The notes under the pieces are model-generated. The model was not told the origin of the DNA. It saw nothing but the letters and a program-made list of their open reading frames with translations, and ran no database searches. DNA of 64,000 bases from Meghimatium bilineatum (taxonomy: Eukaryota > Mollusca > Gastropoda > Stylommatophora > Philomycidae), in NCBI GenBank assembly GCA_034231615.1, contig CM067306.1, positions 32,605,363-32,669,362 on the forward strand, in the 5' to 3' direction. This document shows, one piece after another, positions 21,396 to 32,654 of the stretch (within the stretch, counting starts at the first letter, position 1; each line of letters opens with the position of its first letter). The position numbers and the translations under genes are program-made.

Positions 21396-22110
21396 CAAAC
21401 AGAGGAATTTACACACCAAACAGGAATTTACACACAAAACAAACAGAGGAATTTACACACCAAACAGGAATTTACACACAAAACAGAGGAATTTACACAC
21501 CAAACAGGAATTTACACACCAAACAGGAATTTACACACAAAACAAACAGAGGAATTTACACACTAAACAAACAGATTAATTTACGCACGAAACAAACTGA
21601 TGAATTTATACACGAAACAAACAGGAATTTATACACCAAACACGAATTTACACACCAAACAAACCGAGGAATTTACACACCAAACAAACAGTAATTTACG
21701 CACAAAACAAACGAGGAATTTACGCACGTAACAGATTAATTTACGTACGAAACAAACTGAGAAATTTACATAAACACACAAACACAGGAATTTACACATC
21801 AAACAAACCGAGGAATTTACACACCAAACAGACGTTTACACACGAAACAAACCGAGGAATTTACACACCAAACAGGAGTTTACACACGACACTACTTCTT
21901 TAGGTTCATTCTCAAACTCCCACTGGATCTTTCTTGTAGCAGAACAATGGTCCAACTAGTTTTCCAGTAGAGTGTAGTCCAAAAAATAGAAATGCGTTGT
22001 GTCGCAGTTTTATTTGCGCCAATGGTCCAACACACCCGTCTTCGGCGGTACACGAAACAAACAGAGGAATTTACACACCAAACATGAATTTACACATGAA
22101 ACAATCAATG
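21395..22110. repeat. AATTTACACACCAAACA-type minisatellite, interrupted by SINE-B
   Basis: Variable-length units built from GGAATTTACACACCAAACA and AAACAAACAGA run from 21395 to 21890 and resume at 22050-22110 after the SINE-B insertion. Short frames with TPNRNLHTKQ peptides are repeat products. Confidence 0.9.
21891..22049 (-). mobile_element. SINE-B copy inserted in a minisatellite
   Basis: TTCATTCTCAAACTCCCACT ... TTTATTTGCGCCAATGGTCC ... GTCTTCGGCGGT. Array sequence with ACACGA lies on both sides, suggesting a short TSD. Confidence 0.85.
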
Positions 22111-22175
22111 AATTCATCTTGTCCTGCTGCAAGAGAGATTCAGTGGGAATTTGAGAATGAATGCTGAAGAAGGAA
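22110..22175 (+). mobile_element. SINE-B 3' end fragment
   Basis: GTCCTGCTGCAAGAGAGATT, CAGTGGGAATTTGAGAATGA and ATGCTGAAGAAGG are the last 60 bp of SINE-B in sense. Confidence 0.75.
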
Positions 22176-22181
22176 AATCTC

Positions 22182-22306
22182 TGTTATATGATTGTTATAT
22201 GATTGTTATATGATTGTTATATGATTGTTATATGATTGTTATATGATTGTTATATGATTGTTATATGATTGTTATATGATTGTTATATGATTGTTATATG
22301 ATTGTG
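22182..22306. repeat. 11-bp minisatellite, about 11 copies
   Basis: Perfect TTATATGATTG units. Confidence 0.97.
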
Positions 22307-22309
22307 GAC

Positions 22310-22450
22310 AGTGTCTTTTTTTACTCGTCGTGTTATGTAGTGTTCCTACTAACGGCCTTTTAGTCGAAACGTTGATTTTTGTGTGTTATCCTGTGTGGTA
22401 TTCTATGTGTTTCCAGTTATTAGCAAAACTTCGTTACCTATTTCCAAGCT
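22310..22450 (+). repeat. Family D repeat, copy 1
   Basis: AACGGCCTTTTAGTCGAAAC, GTTGATTTTTGTGTGTTAT and TTATTAGCAAAACTTCGTTA match 33880-33990 (+) and 53310-53455 (-). Confidence 0.7.
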
Positions 22451-22459
22451 TAACCCTCC

Positions 22460-23280
22460 CCCCACCCTTTAAAAAAATTCTTTTAAGGGTTTAAAATAGT
22501 CCCCACATGCGAAGTGAAATGTTTTGTTTAGGCAACCCTCACCATTTTCTTTCATAGCAAAAAGTATCTACGACCCTGTTCATGTTACTTACACATTTGT
22601 CATCTTAAAACACTCACCTGTCGCGAGTTTAATCATTGGTTACCTAATTCATCCAGTCTTCAAATGATTGGTGCATCCTTCACATGCTGAACCCCCTCTC
22701 CGCGTGATTTCTCGTTTATGAGTCTCCAATGAACCCTGCAACAGGTGCTAAGATAAATGTACCAAACACAACACACGTGTAGATAACTCAAACTCCGAGT
22801 TTATTTCATCTTAAGATTGACATTAATTTTATCGCCCAAGCCATCCCCGAGCCTCCACCTTGATCATCAAACATTTTTTTAAATGAGTAAAAAAAAAACC
22901 ACGATACATCATATTCCTGTGTTATATCAAATATGGCCGATCAATAGGAACGACCTCCCACCGATACACGCTTGCCTACTCCATAGATCGCGCCTTAGTG
23001 TCGACACATACCATAAATGTCAGTACAAACGGGTTGAACTTCTAATAGCTATTGTCGACGTGGTAGATTTAAAGATTTTGAAGAGTTAACTTGTCGATTC
23101 GTGAAGATCTGCGCATTGTGCACATTTATTTGAGTCTATTCTGCAGGTATATTTATGTTGTATTTTGTGTGTTTGAAGAACGGCCGCAAATCTTGTAAGT
23201 TACACTTTTAATTTTCTGTCTTCTTGTCAGATTAGATTACGCTTCTTAAGTAAATTACCACTCGATTAACTTCTCGTTTT
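22460..23280. other. Unassigned intergenic DNA
   Basis: No protein, RNA or known repeat recognised; short frames only. Confidence 0.4.
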
Positions 23281-23284
23281 CCCA

Positions 23285-23510
23285 CCTCGTACTGCATCTC
23301 CCTGGATGGTCCTACTAGAATTTCTGCCTGATGTAATCCTGAGAATGGAAATATGTTGCCGTTTTATTTGCGTAAATATCCTTGACATATTTGCTTGACA
23401 TATCCAACTTCAGCGGTGGTAGGCCGGTCAGTGTTTTTACCACTTCCACTGAATGGCGAACGTCTGTAACCATATCGCTAGTAGGCCGTCCGTGTGTTAC
23501 AACTTATGGT
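23285..23510 (-). mobile_element. SINE-B copy with the extra module also seen at 10078-10262
   Basis: GAATGGAAATATGTTGCCGT, TTTATTTGCGTAAATATCC and ATATCCAACTTCAGCGG are SINE-B-like. CAGTGTTTTTACCACTTCCA and AGTAGGCCGTCCGTGTG follow, as in the first extended copy. Confidence 0.65.
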
Positions 23511-23760
23511 CCAGTGTGGCGCAGCACCACCACCAAAAGTACTTGCATCGCTGAGAAGCATCATATTTCAGAGGTACAGAGAACACATACACATATAGAG
23601 AGAGATATGATGAGAGGATTCTATGCCACAATTAGACCTCACGGTCAAATACGCACACACCAGAGAGACGCAATAACACGTATGCAGCTGTTGGCATGAT
23701 CGCCTTCAATGTTTGGCTACACACATTAGAGAGATGCAATAACTGATTTTATTTTCGCTT
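23510..23760. other. Unassigned intergenic DNA
   Basis: Nothing recognised; contains an ACACACATTAGAGAGA / CACACCAGAGAGACG near-repeat. Confidence 0.35.
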
Positions 23761-24240
23761 TATACTCTTTTACGCCTCGCAGTGTCAGGGGTAGAAGAGT
23801 TCTCTGGCGATGGTTTTGTGTGTGTGTGTGCTTTATATATGTTTGTTTTTATTGCCTTTTGATTTCTGTATTCCATCGTTTGCATGGTCTGCCTCTGGAT
23901 TCGTATCAATCGTGTCTGTATAGCAATGCTTTTTAAGAGGCACTATCTGATGTTAGTCTGGAAGTTATGTGAAAACCACGTAATCTGTTTTCTCCTGATG
24001 TAATCCAGGATTGTAATTGTGTTTGTTAGTCTTCTGATGTTTTCATTTATGATTCTATCTCTTATTGTTACTCCTATAATTCTACGTAGACATGTCATTT
24101 CTGCTGTAGCAAGTTTTCTTTTGGCTTTTGCAATAACCACAAGTCTGATACTGAGACCGGCAACGATTACTATTTGCACATATGTATTTATTGTTAGTAT
24201 GTTGCAACCTTGTTTTGCAATATAAATGTGACTGTTTAAT
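23760..24240 (-). mobile_element. RTE-type LINE fragment
   Basis: Minus strand: AKAKRKLATAEMTCLRRIIG, VTIRDRIINENIR, YIRRKQITWFSHN. The 3' side (23760-23940) reads as the tail with stops. The nearly identical segment at 39220-39600 is another copy. Confidence 0.75.
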
Positions 24241-24293
24241 ATTTATTTGGTAATATATAATTATATAGAAGTTACAAATTGTGAAATTATCAT

Positions 24294-24545
24294 TCTTCTT
24301 CTGCGTTCGTTCGCAAACTCATATAGATTAACAGGATGCAGTCCGGAGGACGAAATACGTTGTAGTATGCTTTACAGCTTGACTGTGACATATCCGACTT
24401 CAGTTTAGCTTCTGTGTCACATTTGGCCCTCGATATGATGGGCGAGCCAATTCCATTCGTAAAACCCCTATTATTCGCCTCCTATGACGTGCATGGCGAG
24501 TAAAAGTGTCGCTATCTTTATTCCCCTTTCAGTTAACCTTAGTAC
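24294..24545 (-). mobile_element. SINE-A copy
   Basis: TTCTTCTTCTGCGTTCGTTC, AACAGGATGCAGTCCGGAGG and CCTATGACGTGCATGGCGAG in antisense order. Confidence 0.75.
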
Positions 24546-24602
24546 GATACCTGACCATCGAAGTTATAAACCCCTAGTGTTTCTCGGTATTTTTTAATAT
24601 GT

Positions 24603-24750
24603 ATTTTTTACCGTTCATTCTCAAACTCCCATCCAATCTCTCTTGTTGTAGAACGTTCCTACAAGATTTCCAGCAGGACGTTGTCCAATTAATGGAAATG
24701 CTTTGTGTCGGAGTTTATTTGCGCCAATGGTCCGACACATCCGACTACGG
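24603..24750 (-). mobile_element. SINE-B copy
   Basis: CGTTCATTCTCAAACTCCCA, CAAGATTTCCAGCAGGACGT and TTTATTTGCGCCAATGGTCC. About 60 bp from a SINE-A copy in the same orientation. Confidence 0.8.
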
Positions 24751-24754
24751 AGTT

Positions 24755-25000
24755 ATTTCTCGATATCAGTAAATTGCCTGTGTGAAAGTGAAGCATGGAC
24801 AATCAAGCTAGAAGATCACAGAAAGGTCGAAGGAGAACTTTAACAAGAATTTACTGTAAAAAACAACAACCGACAGACAGAGTCTAGGCAAGTGAAATCG
24901 CATAGAAAATTTGATGTATATGAAAACCTTTATAGGAAAGATGATATTTCGAGAGAAACTAAAGTAGAACGGATGATAATAGATGGCACTTTTCTTAATC
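24755..25000 (+). mobile_element. LINE fragment (short)
   Basis: ESEAWTIKLEDHRKVEGEL resembles the 'GCESWTI....RRKLE' post-RT motif; decayed. Confidence 0.45.
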
Positions 25001-25009
25001 CTATAATAA

Positions 25010-25560
25010 TTACATGGTTAGATTTTAACACCATACCATTTCGACTCAAATATCTGGGTTAATTTTGTGTTCACAATTTAAACGGCTATTTCCCTCAGAT
25101 ATTTTCGATGTAGCCTTGAAGCTTTCAAGATGATACATGATCTGTATGATATCCAACACGTGTTTGAGTTTGTTTTTTAAGGAAATGAAAATAATTGTGT
25201 GCTTTTTTTTAAAAAAAATGTATTTATTTTCTTAGTTTCACTTTAGTTTTCTGAAATAAAATATTCGATTTTGATGCCACTTTAGTTTATTTCTGCATTC
25301 AGTTTTTGCAAAAATATACCCGGTACTCCTTTTCTTAAAAAAATAAATCACATTATAGAGAAAAGGGTATCACGCCCATAGAAACATTAATATAGACCAA
25401 TACAATTTTCAATTTTATTTTTTTTACATATCAATCATGCCTGAATTGAATTCACTTGAAATATTCAGTATTCATATTGTTATCGTGGAAAACCTTAAAT
25501 TGTGTAAAAGATGGTTACAGTTAGTATAGAAGGATGACAATAGTGGGTACTTTTTAAAGG
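25010..25560 (+). repeat. Family F dispersed repeat, copy 1 (~500 bp)
   Basis: Matches 61800-62290 through ordered landmarks: TTCACAATTTAA, TTCAAGATGATACATGAT, AGTTTCACTT, CAGTTTTTGCAAA, TAGAGAAAAGGGTATCACGC, GAAACATTAATATA, CTTGAAATATTCAGTA. AT-rich and non-coding, family unknown. Confidence 0.75.
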
Positions 25561-25729
25561 TAGGGTGGAAAAAATATTCAAAATGCGTAGAGGATTGACT
25601 TCGCTGAACTATGATTATCTCATATACATGGCCAATAGACACATCGCCTGCCAAGACGTACCACTCATAGCACCTAACTTCGTAGTTTCAATATATAATT
25701 CACAGGAATCGCAAATAAAAATGCACTTT

Positions 25730-25930
25730 GATAAACAACATGTCACGAGCGGATTCGAAACCGTGACTTCTGGAGCACAAGTCGAACGGCTTAATCACTA
25801 TCCCACGGTGATCAAAAGTGGATAACTGTGTAATTTTGAACTTTTGAAATTTGAACTTGTAATTTTGAAATTTTGAACAGGTAAAAATATAAGCATGTTG
25901 GACATTTTGAAATTTTGAGCATCCCGAGAT
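25730..25930 (-). repeat. tRNA-like SINE head and TTTGAAATT tandem repeat
   Basis: The minus strand of 25735-25815 resembles a degenerate tRNA (B-box-like GGTTTCGAATCCGCT, A-box-like TAGTGATTAAGCCG). It is followed at 25830-25925 by imperfect TTTTGAAATTTTGAAC repeats. Confidence 0.45.
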
Positions 25931-26003
25931 GGCCTAGTCGAATCCAGTACTCAACAAACAAAGTATCCTCAACGAAGACAACTTTCTGAGCCATATAAAA
26001 CCT

Positions 26004-26195
<192 letters not shown>

Positions 26196-26339
26196 ATTGA
26201 TATAAGTCAGTATTGTAATGTTAATAACATAATATTTATTATACTTATAAGTCAGCGTTGAAAGGATGATAAATAAAGGATGATAGCAGGTGGTACTTTA
26301 AAGTTAGTGTAGCTATATCTGAACTAGACATGGGCGGGA

Positions 26340-26460
26340 TGGACATCTCCTCTCCTTGTACCCTCAACTGTCCCTTGCAAAATAGTTTTAGAAAGTTAGA
26401 CGTTTAAACAAAGCACGCTTACACCGTTTCACTAAGGCCAAATGTGGTTCTGAAATGTAT
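26340..26460 (+). repeat. Family H repeat, copy 1
   Basis: CCCTTGCAAAATAGTTTTAG, AAAGTTAGACG and GCACGCTTACACC match 42085-42215. Confidence 0.55.
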
Positions 26461-26870
26461 GAAATTGCATCTTGGACACTCAGCAGAACAGTGAAAAAAT
26501 TATATTGAGGAAGCAGGATGTGGTTTTATAGAAGAATGGTAAGAACACCACGGACAGATAAAAAGCGTAATGAAGATATCTTCAGATAAGTTAATTCAAA
26601 AATAGAGCTGCTTACCCGCATCAGAAAAGAGACAGTCCACATTTTTTGGACACATCATGAGAAGAGGAAAGATGGAACATATTGTAGCAACAGACAAGTT
26701 GAAGAGCAAGAGGAATAAGGAAGACCAAGAGAGACGATACTTGACAACCTGACATTGTGGAATGGGAGAACATCGTCATCGGAAATGATTATCCGCACAA
26801 GAAATAGAAGATGTCGAAAGACATGATAACCAAAGGCACACGACATGTACCATATGAAGAAGAAGTTATA
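26460..26870 (+). mobile_element. LINE fragment (post-RT)
   Basis: STFFGHIMRRGKMEHIVATD, KLKSKRNKEDQERRYLT matches the 'FGHI.R..(L/M)E..V.TGK..GKR.RGRQR' tail of RTE/L1-like LINE proteins. It ends AGAAGAAG. Confidence 0.75.
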
Positions 26871-27109
26871 TAGAAATTGTTTGACCAGACCCTAGACACA
26901 AAAGTTATCTATTTACTTACTGTGCGGTTGTCTCACAAAGGCCGAGAAGCTCTGCTCTGAAGTAGTGGTTCTCAAACTGGAGGGGCAGGGGCGGGTTGAG
27001 GTAATTAAGGGTGCTACGAAGCAATTGTGGATTTTAAGACGTGATTGTTTTTCAGGTAAAAATATAAGCATGTTGGACATTTTTTATTAAAGAAAAAACA
27101 AAAACAATT

Positions 27110-27280
27110 TTTTATAATGACTTTTTCCAAATACACATAATTTGTGTAACCATGGAAAGCCAATACATCAATAAATATGGGGGGGAGGGTGGGGTCTGAA
27201 AACGTTTGACATGTTTACACGGGGGAGGGAAGAGTTGACAAAAGTTGACGTAAACAATACCATTTATATGCGCAAATAAT
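27110..27280 (+). repeat. Family G repeat, copy 1
   Basis: GGGGGAGGGTGGGGTCTGAA, AACGTTTGACATGTTTACAC and TTGACAAAAGTTGACGTAAA also occur at 47250-47370 (+) and, inverted, at 42560-42730. Confidence 0.65.
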
Positions 27281-27369
27281 AATTGTTTGAATTTAAAACA
27301 TATGTGTATAAAATTTGGAAAAAAATAACGTAATATTTTTCGTACTTCTTCTTCGTCAAATTTTTTGGA

Positions 27370-27650
27370 GTTAAGTATGAAAATGTGGCTGTCTATTTGA
27401 AAATCTAGCTATGGCTTTATAAAAATCTGGCTATGACTATTAAAATCTGGCTATAACTTTATGAAAATCTGGCTTATAATTTAGGAAAATGTGGCTGTCT
27501 TTTTGAAAATCTAGCTATGGCTTTATAAAATCTGGCTGCGACTTTATGAATATCTGGTTATGACTTTAGGAAAATGTGACTACGACTTTAGGAAATCTTG
27601 CTCTGACTTTATTAAAATCTTGCTATGGCTTTACAAAAATATGGTATGGT
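27370..27650. repeat. ~27-bp degenerate tandem repeat
   Basis: AAAATCTGGCTATGACTTTA-like units, about ten, with variants (AAAATGTGGCTG, AAATCTTGCTCTGAC). Confidence 0.85.
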
Positions 27651-28310
27651 ACAAATGGCGAATAGTGAAATGTATTTTTTTTTTACTAACGCCATACCGT
27701 ATGCCAAGTTTGATCCACAGTTATCCGAAAATATGACGTGGTTGAATGGTAAAGGCTTTGTTCTATTGGGTTCAAAACGTTGGTTGAAGGGGGCTTAAAA
27801 CCTTTACAAACAATCTAAGGGGATCGTAAACTGGGAAAAGGCTGAGAACCCCTGCGCTTAATGAATATGTCAATGAGCTATTACAAACACGGTGGATTAA
27901 TCCTCTTGTGATAAGATACGCTTCTCGCGCGTGTGAGCTTTCTATTGTAGACATTGTTATATCGTCTTGAATCTGTTGAAGTTCTGTCGACCCACAGATA
28001 ATAACTGCGACAATCTTAAAGTATTACGAAACCACGGATATATAAATACAAGGCCAGCTGAGGTGTATGTGACGTCACGACTATGGGTGATTGTAAGCAA
28101 ATACTGGTTTGAATTTCCTTTCCAGTGTTACACGTTGCTAGCACAGAATACACAAGAAGTAGAGATCCAGTATTTTCATATTTTAGTTTGGCTATAAACC
28201 GGGTTATGAAAAATTGTTTCTGCATTTTCACAATTTTATTATGTTTTTTTATGTTAATTCTTTCCTTTCTTCTGCTCGTTTCTCATGCTTCATCTTCCAC
28301 TCTTGGGGAC
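27650..28310. other. Unassigned intergenic DNA
   Basis: No gene or known repeat recognised; short frames without features. Confidence 0.4.
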
Positions 28311-28450
28311 CGCCGGTATAGTAACCGGGGCCTGAACTTCTAGTTCAGTGTTCTGAAAAAATAGGGAATTGTCTTCTTTCCATGCATGTTGTAGGAGAAG
28401 ACTAAGGAAAGTTGGGGGATATGTTGACAATCTGTCACCTTTGAAAAAAA
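28310..28450 (+). mobile_element. SINE-A 5' part, degenerate
   Basis: ACCGGGGCCTGAACTTCTAG, TCTTCTTTCCATGCATGTTG and AGACTAAGGAAAGTTGGGGG follow the order of the SINE-A 5' half. Confidence 0.5.
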
Positions 28451-28753
28451 ATCAGCATTGTCACATCTTATCTGAATTTCTTACATTTTTCTTCTATCAA
28501 ATAACTCACATGGATGATGAAGATGTGCAGGCCAGTGGACATTGTAGCTTTGTTCTCTTGTGACAGACTTCTAGGTGGTGGGTAATGCTAGGTGTTCCAT
28601 CATTGCGGATGCGTTAACAAATCTGACAGAAAATTGGTGAGATAGTTTACCCATAAATGCGTGGTAATCCTCGCATACCAACATACGAGAATGACTCACG
28701 GGGACAAAATATGCATCCAAAAACCTCCCTCGCACAAACATGTCTTTAAGACA
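28450..28753. other. Unassigned intergenic DNA
   Basis: Nothing recognised until ACAAACATGTCTTTAAGACA (28735), a unit related to the 29215-29400 array. Confidence 0.4.
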
Positions 28754-28765
28754 ATCTTACATCAT

Positions 28766-29202
28766 TTTTCTTCTTCTTTCGTTCACTTGAAACATGTCTA
28801 TATCTGCAATTCTGTCTCCTTAATAAAACTCACTGTCTTTTGTAGTTCATACAGTGTCCCATAGAGCTTTGATTCCAGTGTTGTTTCCTCTGGCCAATAT
28901 GTCTGCCTCAGCGTTTCATGCTCAGAACACTCTTGAAGTATATGTTTGGCACTCTGTACTGCCTGTCCACATGTACACATGGCCGTGTTGCCAATCTTGA
29001 ACTTTGTATACATGTGACTGCGGAGTCGGTTGTGTCCTGTTCTGAGACGTAGAATTATAACTTGTTCTGATCTGTTCATAATGTGATAGTCATCTTGTGT
29101 TGGTGTTTGTGGCTTTCTTATTGACTTGATCATCTGTTTTTCCTGATGGTAGGTGATTGGTATATCTGGTTGATCTTCGGCAGCACCTTCCTTAGCCAGT
29201 TG
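28766..29202 (-). mobile_element. 5'-truncated RNase H LINE insertion with 12-bp TSD
   Basis: On the minus strand it encodes SIRKPQTPTQDDYHIMNRSE, QVIILRLRTGHNRLRSHMYT and CTCGQAVQSAKHILQEC, ending in a GAAGAAGAA tail. It is flanked by perfect ATCTTACATCAT repeats (28754-28765 and 29203-29214). It is nearly identical to 60180-60615, so the family moved relatively recently. Confidence 0.9.
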
Positions 29203-29214
29203 ATCTTACATCAT

Positions 29215-29400
29215 GAGTCCGAATGTCACCTCAGTTACACAACCATGTTTTTAAGACAACCTTACTTGAGGCCCAGTGTTACCTCAGTTACACGACCATG
29301 TTTTTAAGACAACCTTACTTGAGGCCGGATGTCACCTCAGTTACACAACCATGTTTTTAAGACAACCTTACTTGAGTCCGAGTGTTACCTCAGTTACACA
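29215..29400. repeat. ~57-bp tandem repeat, about 3.3 copies
   Basis: GTCACCTCAGTTACACAACC followed by ATGTTTTTAAGACAACCTTA and CTTGAGGCC. The related half unit at 28735 lies beyond the LINE, which therefore landed inside this array. Confidence 0.9.
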
Positions 29401-29414
29401 ATTGAAACGAACCT

Positions 29415-29485
29415 GTGCTTTTATGGCTGCTAAGAGCTTCCTGCTAAGATTGATATTTTATGGCTGCTAAGAGCTTCCTGCTGTC
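29415..29485. repeat. Direct duplication, 36-bp spacing
   Basis: TTTTATGGCTGCTAAGAGCT (TCCTGCT) occurs twice. Confidence 0.9.
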
Positions 29486-29759
29486 AACTAAAGCGTAGCT
29501 CTCGATAATAAAGACCTCCTAACTGAATTAATTAGAACCCAGTTCGTTACGTTTTTAAAAATTATTGTTTGACTTTTAGTTGGTCACTATTTATATACGT
29601 GGAATCACATGCCAAAAATAGCCAAGGCGATTCCAAGTATATAAATAGTAACCAACTAAAAATAAACAAGGTAGTGCATATATCGCACAGTGTTGTTAAG
29701 TCAAAGGGCATGCTCCCATGGACCACTGGATCAACAACAAAACCAAGATATTTCCATTA

Positions 29760-30105
29760 CCAGCATCATTAAGGGCAGTCTCCGCAGCAACAAAAACTGA
29801 TTGCAGCAGACCTCCAGTATCCTCAGTCTCTAGCTGCGGTGGTGAATTCTGCTATACTGGATCCTGCCATTTTGTGATATTTTCCATCTCCACTTTTATC
29901 TATGAATCCCCGTGATCGCCTACCCTCGACTTTACCCTCAAGTGATGTACACAACAAGGTGCCATGTTGTTTAATATGTTCAAAGTACTTATTTTTATTT
30001 GATGTGTATTTCCTTAAATAGTTCTTTTTTTCACAAGAAGTATTGTCAGAACCTCTTTGTTTGTTTTCTTCTTTTTCCACGAAACTCTACCTATACTATA
30101 TCCTC
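29760..30105 (-). mobile_element. RTE-type LINE fragment
   Basis: Minus strand: YFEHIKQHGTLLCTSLEGKV, EGRRSRGFIDKSGDG, matching the KYFGHIKRHDTLL...LLEG segment of the 63497-63979 copy. Confidence 0.7.
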
Positions 30106-30345
30106 ACCGCAAAGGTGTACATCTGTCGGCGTTGTACAGTGCGTGTCTGTGGCGTCCATGGTACCGGGTTCGAATCCCGCCGCAGACAATTGTGCATTCA
30201 GACCAATCAGAAAGCAATGACAAACTACTGATGTATTTATATTGCCTAGACAATCACTACATCCAAAATATGCTTGGTTTATGGCTACATTGTGAAAAAG
30301 ATAGGCTACCAATTACCAATTTATACCTACGGGAATATTGTGCCT
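30105..30345 (+). mobile_element. tRNA-derived SINE, copy 1
   Basis: GGTACCGGGTTCGAATCCCG (30163-30182) holds a perfect B box (GGTTCGAATCC). The body AATTGTGCATTCAGACCAAT, AAAGCAATGACAAACTACTG, GATAGGCTACCAATTACCAA matches the copy at 62380-62590. Confidence 0.8.
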
Positions 30346-31080
30346 AGAAATTTACAATGAATTAATCTAACTTTTTCTCTTGGAAAATGCAAGCTGCATC
30401 GCCCAAGACAAAGAAGGGTTCATTGGGAAGACAACGTTCTGGAGAGAATACGTCACATGACATCACCAATTTACAAGTCGTTTGTTCACTGTCCATGTTT
30501 CTGAGTCATACATTCATATGGGTGGCTACATCCGTTTATGCTCAAATAATGTTTGACGAATGATCACTAGTAAATCTGAGAACAATTATTTTTTTTTAAA
30601 TAACATATATTGTTATACAAGAACTCCCGGCGTTGTTTGATTGTAACCAACTCTTATGTGGATGTAGGCATCCCAAAACGTATCCTTATTTCTAGAGATC
30701 CTGATCGAACCATGACCTTCTATGGTGTAAGACCTACTGACTAATGAGAAATGAAGCCGTCTTAATGACTAATTTGACTATTCCTGTGATTTTCATAGGT
30801 CACTATGATTGTACTTTGTGGACACCAACAAAAATCAAAGGAATAGCCAAATGAGTCATTTTAGAAGGCAAGTTTTCCTCCAGTCAACATGTCTTATTAA
30901 GCTGAGGGTCATGATTGAACTCATACTTGATGAGTCACAGGGTCACTCTGTCTGGGAGATGACGTCGTAGCATCTTTTGTGGTCAGTTAGGGCGTGACCG
31001 GGAGCTATTATAGAAAACCTAACTGCTAAATGTAAACAGGTCTTAATTCATTATGTTTGTGATTATTGTCACGTTTTCTT
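30345..31080. other. Unassigned DNA with one hairpin
   Basis: Inverted segments AATTTGACTATTCCTGTGAT (30770) and ATCAAAGGAATAGCCAAATG (30834) form an imperfect hairpin. Otherwise nothing recognised. Confidence 0.45.
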
Positions 31081-31364
31081 TTGTTACTATTTATATATTT
31101 GGAGTAGCCTTGGTTATTTTTGTCATGCAATTCAAAGTATATAAATATTGGTCAACGGTAAACATGGGAATAGTCAAGAAAAGTAAAGAATGAAGGACTC
31201 ATTAATTCTGTTAGAAGGTCTGTAGTACCCTATAAATAGGCATGGTTAGGGTCAGTTCAATATCAATGTCAAGGCAGCGATCGTTATAGCGGTCAGTTTC
31301 TTGATTTTTGTCTGGCTAGAGTTCAACAGACAGTATTTTCTGCGATTCAATTTTTTCGTATTTG

Positions 31365-31425
31365 TCAAATTTGTGCTTGTCAAGTTTGTGCTTGTCAAGT
31401 TCGTGTTTGTCAAGTAAGGTTTGTA
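31365..31425. repeat. 16-bp tandem repeat, about 4 copies
   Basis: TTGTCAAGTTTGTGC/TTGTCAAGTTCGTGT units. Confidence 0.85.
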
Positions 31426-31850
31426 TTGATAAAATCATGGCTCTACGTGTGAATTTAATTATATAATTGTAAAGTTTGTATTTGTCGAGTATAGCTTACA
31501 TTTGGTTTAGACTAGTTTTTGTGTGTGTATGTCAGTTGTTGTCAGATGTGACTGAGGTACCATACGTGAGTAGTCACTACAACCTGTTTCTGTTAACGGC
31601 AGCCCATGCAGCTTGCCTTGTTCCAAATGTATTGATACTGCTTCCGTATTACTTTTCCCTTGGAGTTAAAAACAAGGCAAAAAAGAGAGAAGGATCATAT
31701 TGGTTGTATGGGCAACACATGGCTTCTATATTTCAGTCATGACATTGTGATATGGAGAGGTATACTCCATCCCGGGTCTTAATGGTTCTCTCAATCAAAT
31801 AGGGAAATGGAAGTTAAGAGTTATACGTTTTTGTCAATTGACATGTTATG
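31425..31850. other. Unassigned intergenic DNA
   Basis: Holds an 88-codon hydrophobic frame (31476-31742) without splice, family or codon support; see rejected list. Confidence 0.35.
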
Positions 31851-32400
31851 ATATGTTATGTTCCTCCAGTGCCATAGGCGGCGCGTAGAGCAGAAACCAT
31901 AGCTTTCCATTTCTGTCTTTGTGTTGCCAGGTCTTTTAGTTCGTGGTTGTTGTTTAGGTTAATTGACATGCCTTTTCTGTTAATGGTTCTTCGTAGAGTT
32001 TCTCTAGGTCTTCCCCTTCTTCTTACTACTGGTGGCGCCAAATTTTAGTGACTGATGGGGAATTCTTAGGCTGTTCATTTCGAGAGCATGACTGATGTAA
32101 GTTCATTGCCTTTGTCTAATGAAGGAAGATATATAAGTTTGCTTGCTTTCCTCTAGTATAGTAGTGTTAGATTAAAAGTCACTCCACTTAACGTTCAGAA
32201 TGGTACGTAGGCATTTGTTTTCAGAGGTGTTAGTGTCTTATCTGTTGTTTTTATGGCTTTCCAACTTTTGCATCCATATGATAGAATAGGGATAATGTTG
32301 GAATTGAACAACCTGAGTTTTGAGGTGTTTCTTATTGTGTTTGACGTCCAGATGTTACACAGTTTATTGAAAGCATCTATCATTTGGCATAGACAAAAGA
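31850..32400 (-). mobile_element. LINE fragment (RT C-terminal end)
   Basis: Minus strand: DAFNKLCNIWTSNTIRNTSK, LRLFNSNIIPILSYGCKSWK, then after a frameshift RRRGRPRETLRRTINRK and ELKDLATQRQKWKAMVSALR. Typical 'K...YGCE.W' and 'RGRPR.TWRR' tail of RTE/L1-like LINE ORFs. Confidence 0.8.
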
Positions 32401-32650
32401 TTTCACGGATGATCTCTGGCGGTGGGAAACAATTTCGGCGTCACTTATCAACTAACACCTGCCTCAACTGGGCAGGTATTGATCCGTCACAGCCTGTCTG
32501 CTTCAATGGGTGCTTGGAGCTAGAACAAAATATGAAAAATTGGCTGTAAATAAATTGTACCAGGCAATAAAACGAAAAATAGAAACTTCAGGAAATGGCT
32601 TGGAATCTAGAATGTCCGAACCATATGTCCAGGACATTCCATTGACATCA
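32400..32650. other. Unassigned intergenic DNA
   Basis: No recognised feature. Confidence 0.35.
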
Positions 32651-32654
32651 ATGG

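Larger units (their letters stand above)
29505..31225. mobile_element. Possible composite element with ~150-bp imperfect inverted ends
   Basis: The left end (AGACCTCCTAACTGAATTAA, then a hairpin around TTAGTTGGTCACTATTTATA) is repeated inverted at the right end: TATTTATATATTTGGAGTAG at 31088 and TCATTAATTCTGTTAGAAGG at 31199. Each end contains its own palindrome. The interior holds a LINE fragment, a tRNA-SINE and another hairpin at 30770-30865. No transposase found. Confidence 0.5.

Noticed and set aside
30163..30182. Functional tRNA gene at a perfect B box
   Set aside because: The A-box half is degenerate and the 3' body is shared with a second copy, so it is a tRNA-derived SINE.
31476..31742. 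88-codon frame with possible membrane segments
   Set aside because: No recognised family, no splice context, surrounded by repeats; likely chance in AT-rich DNA.
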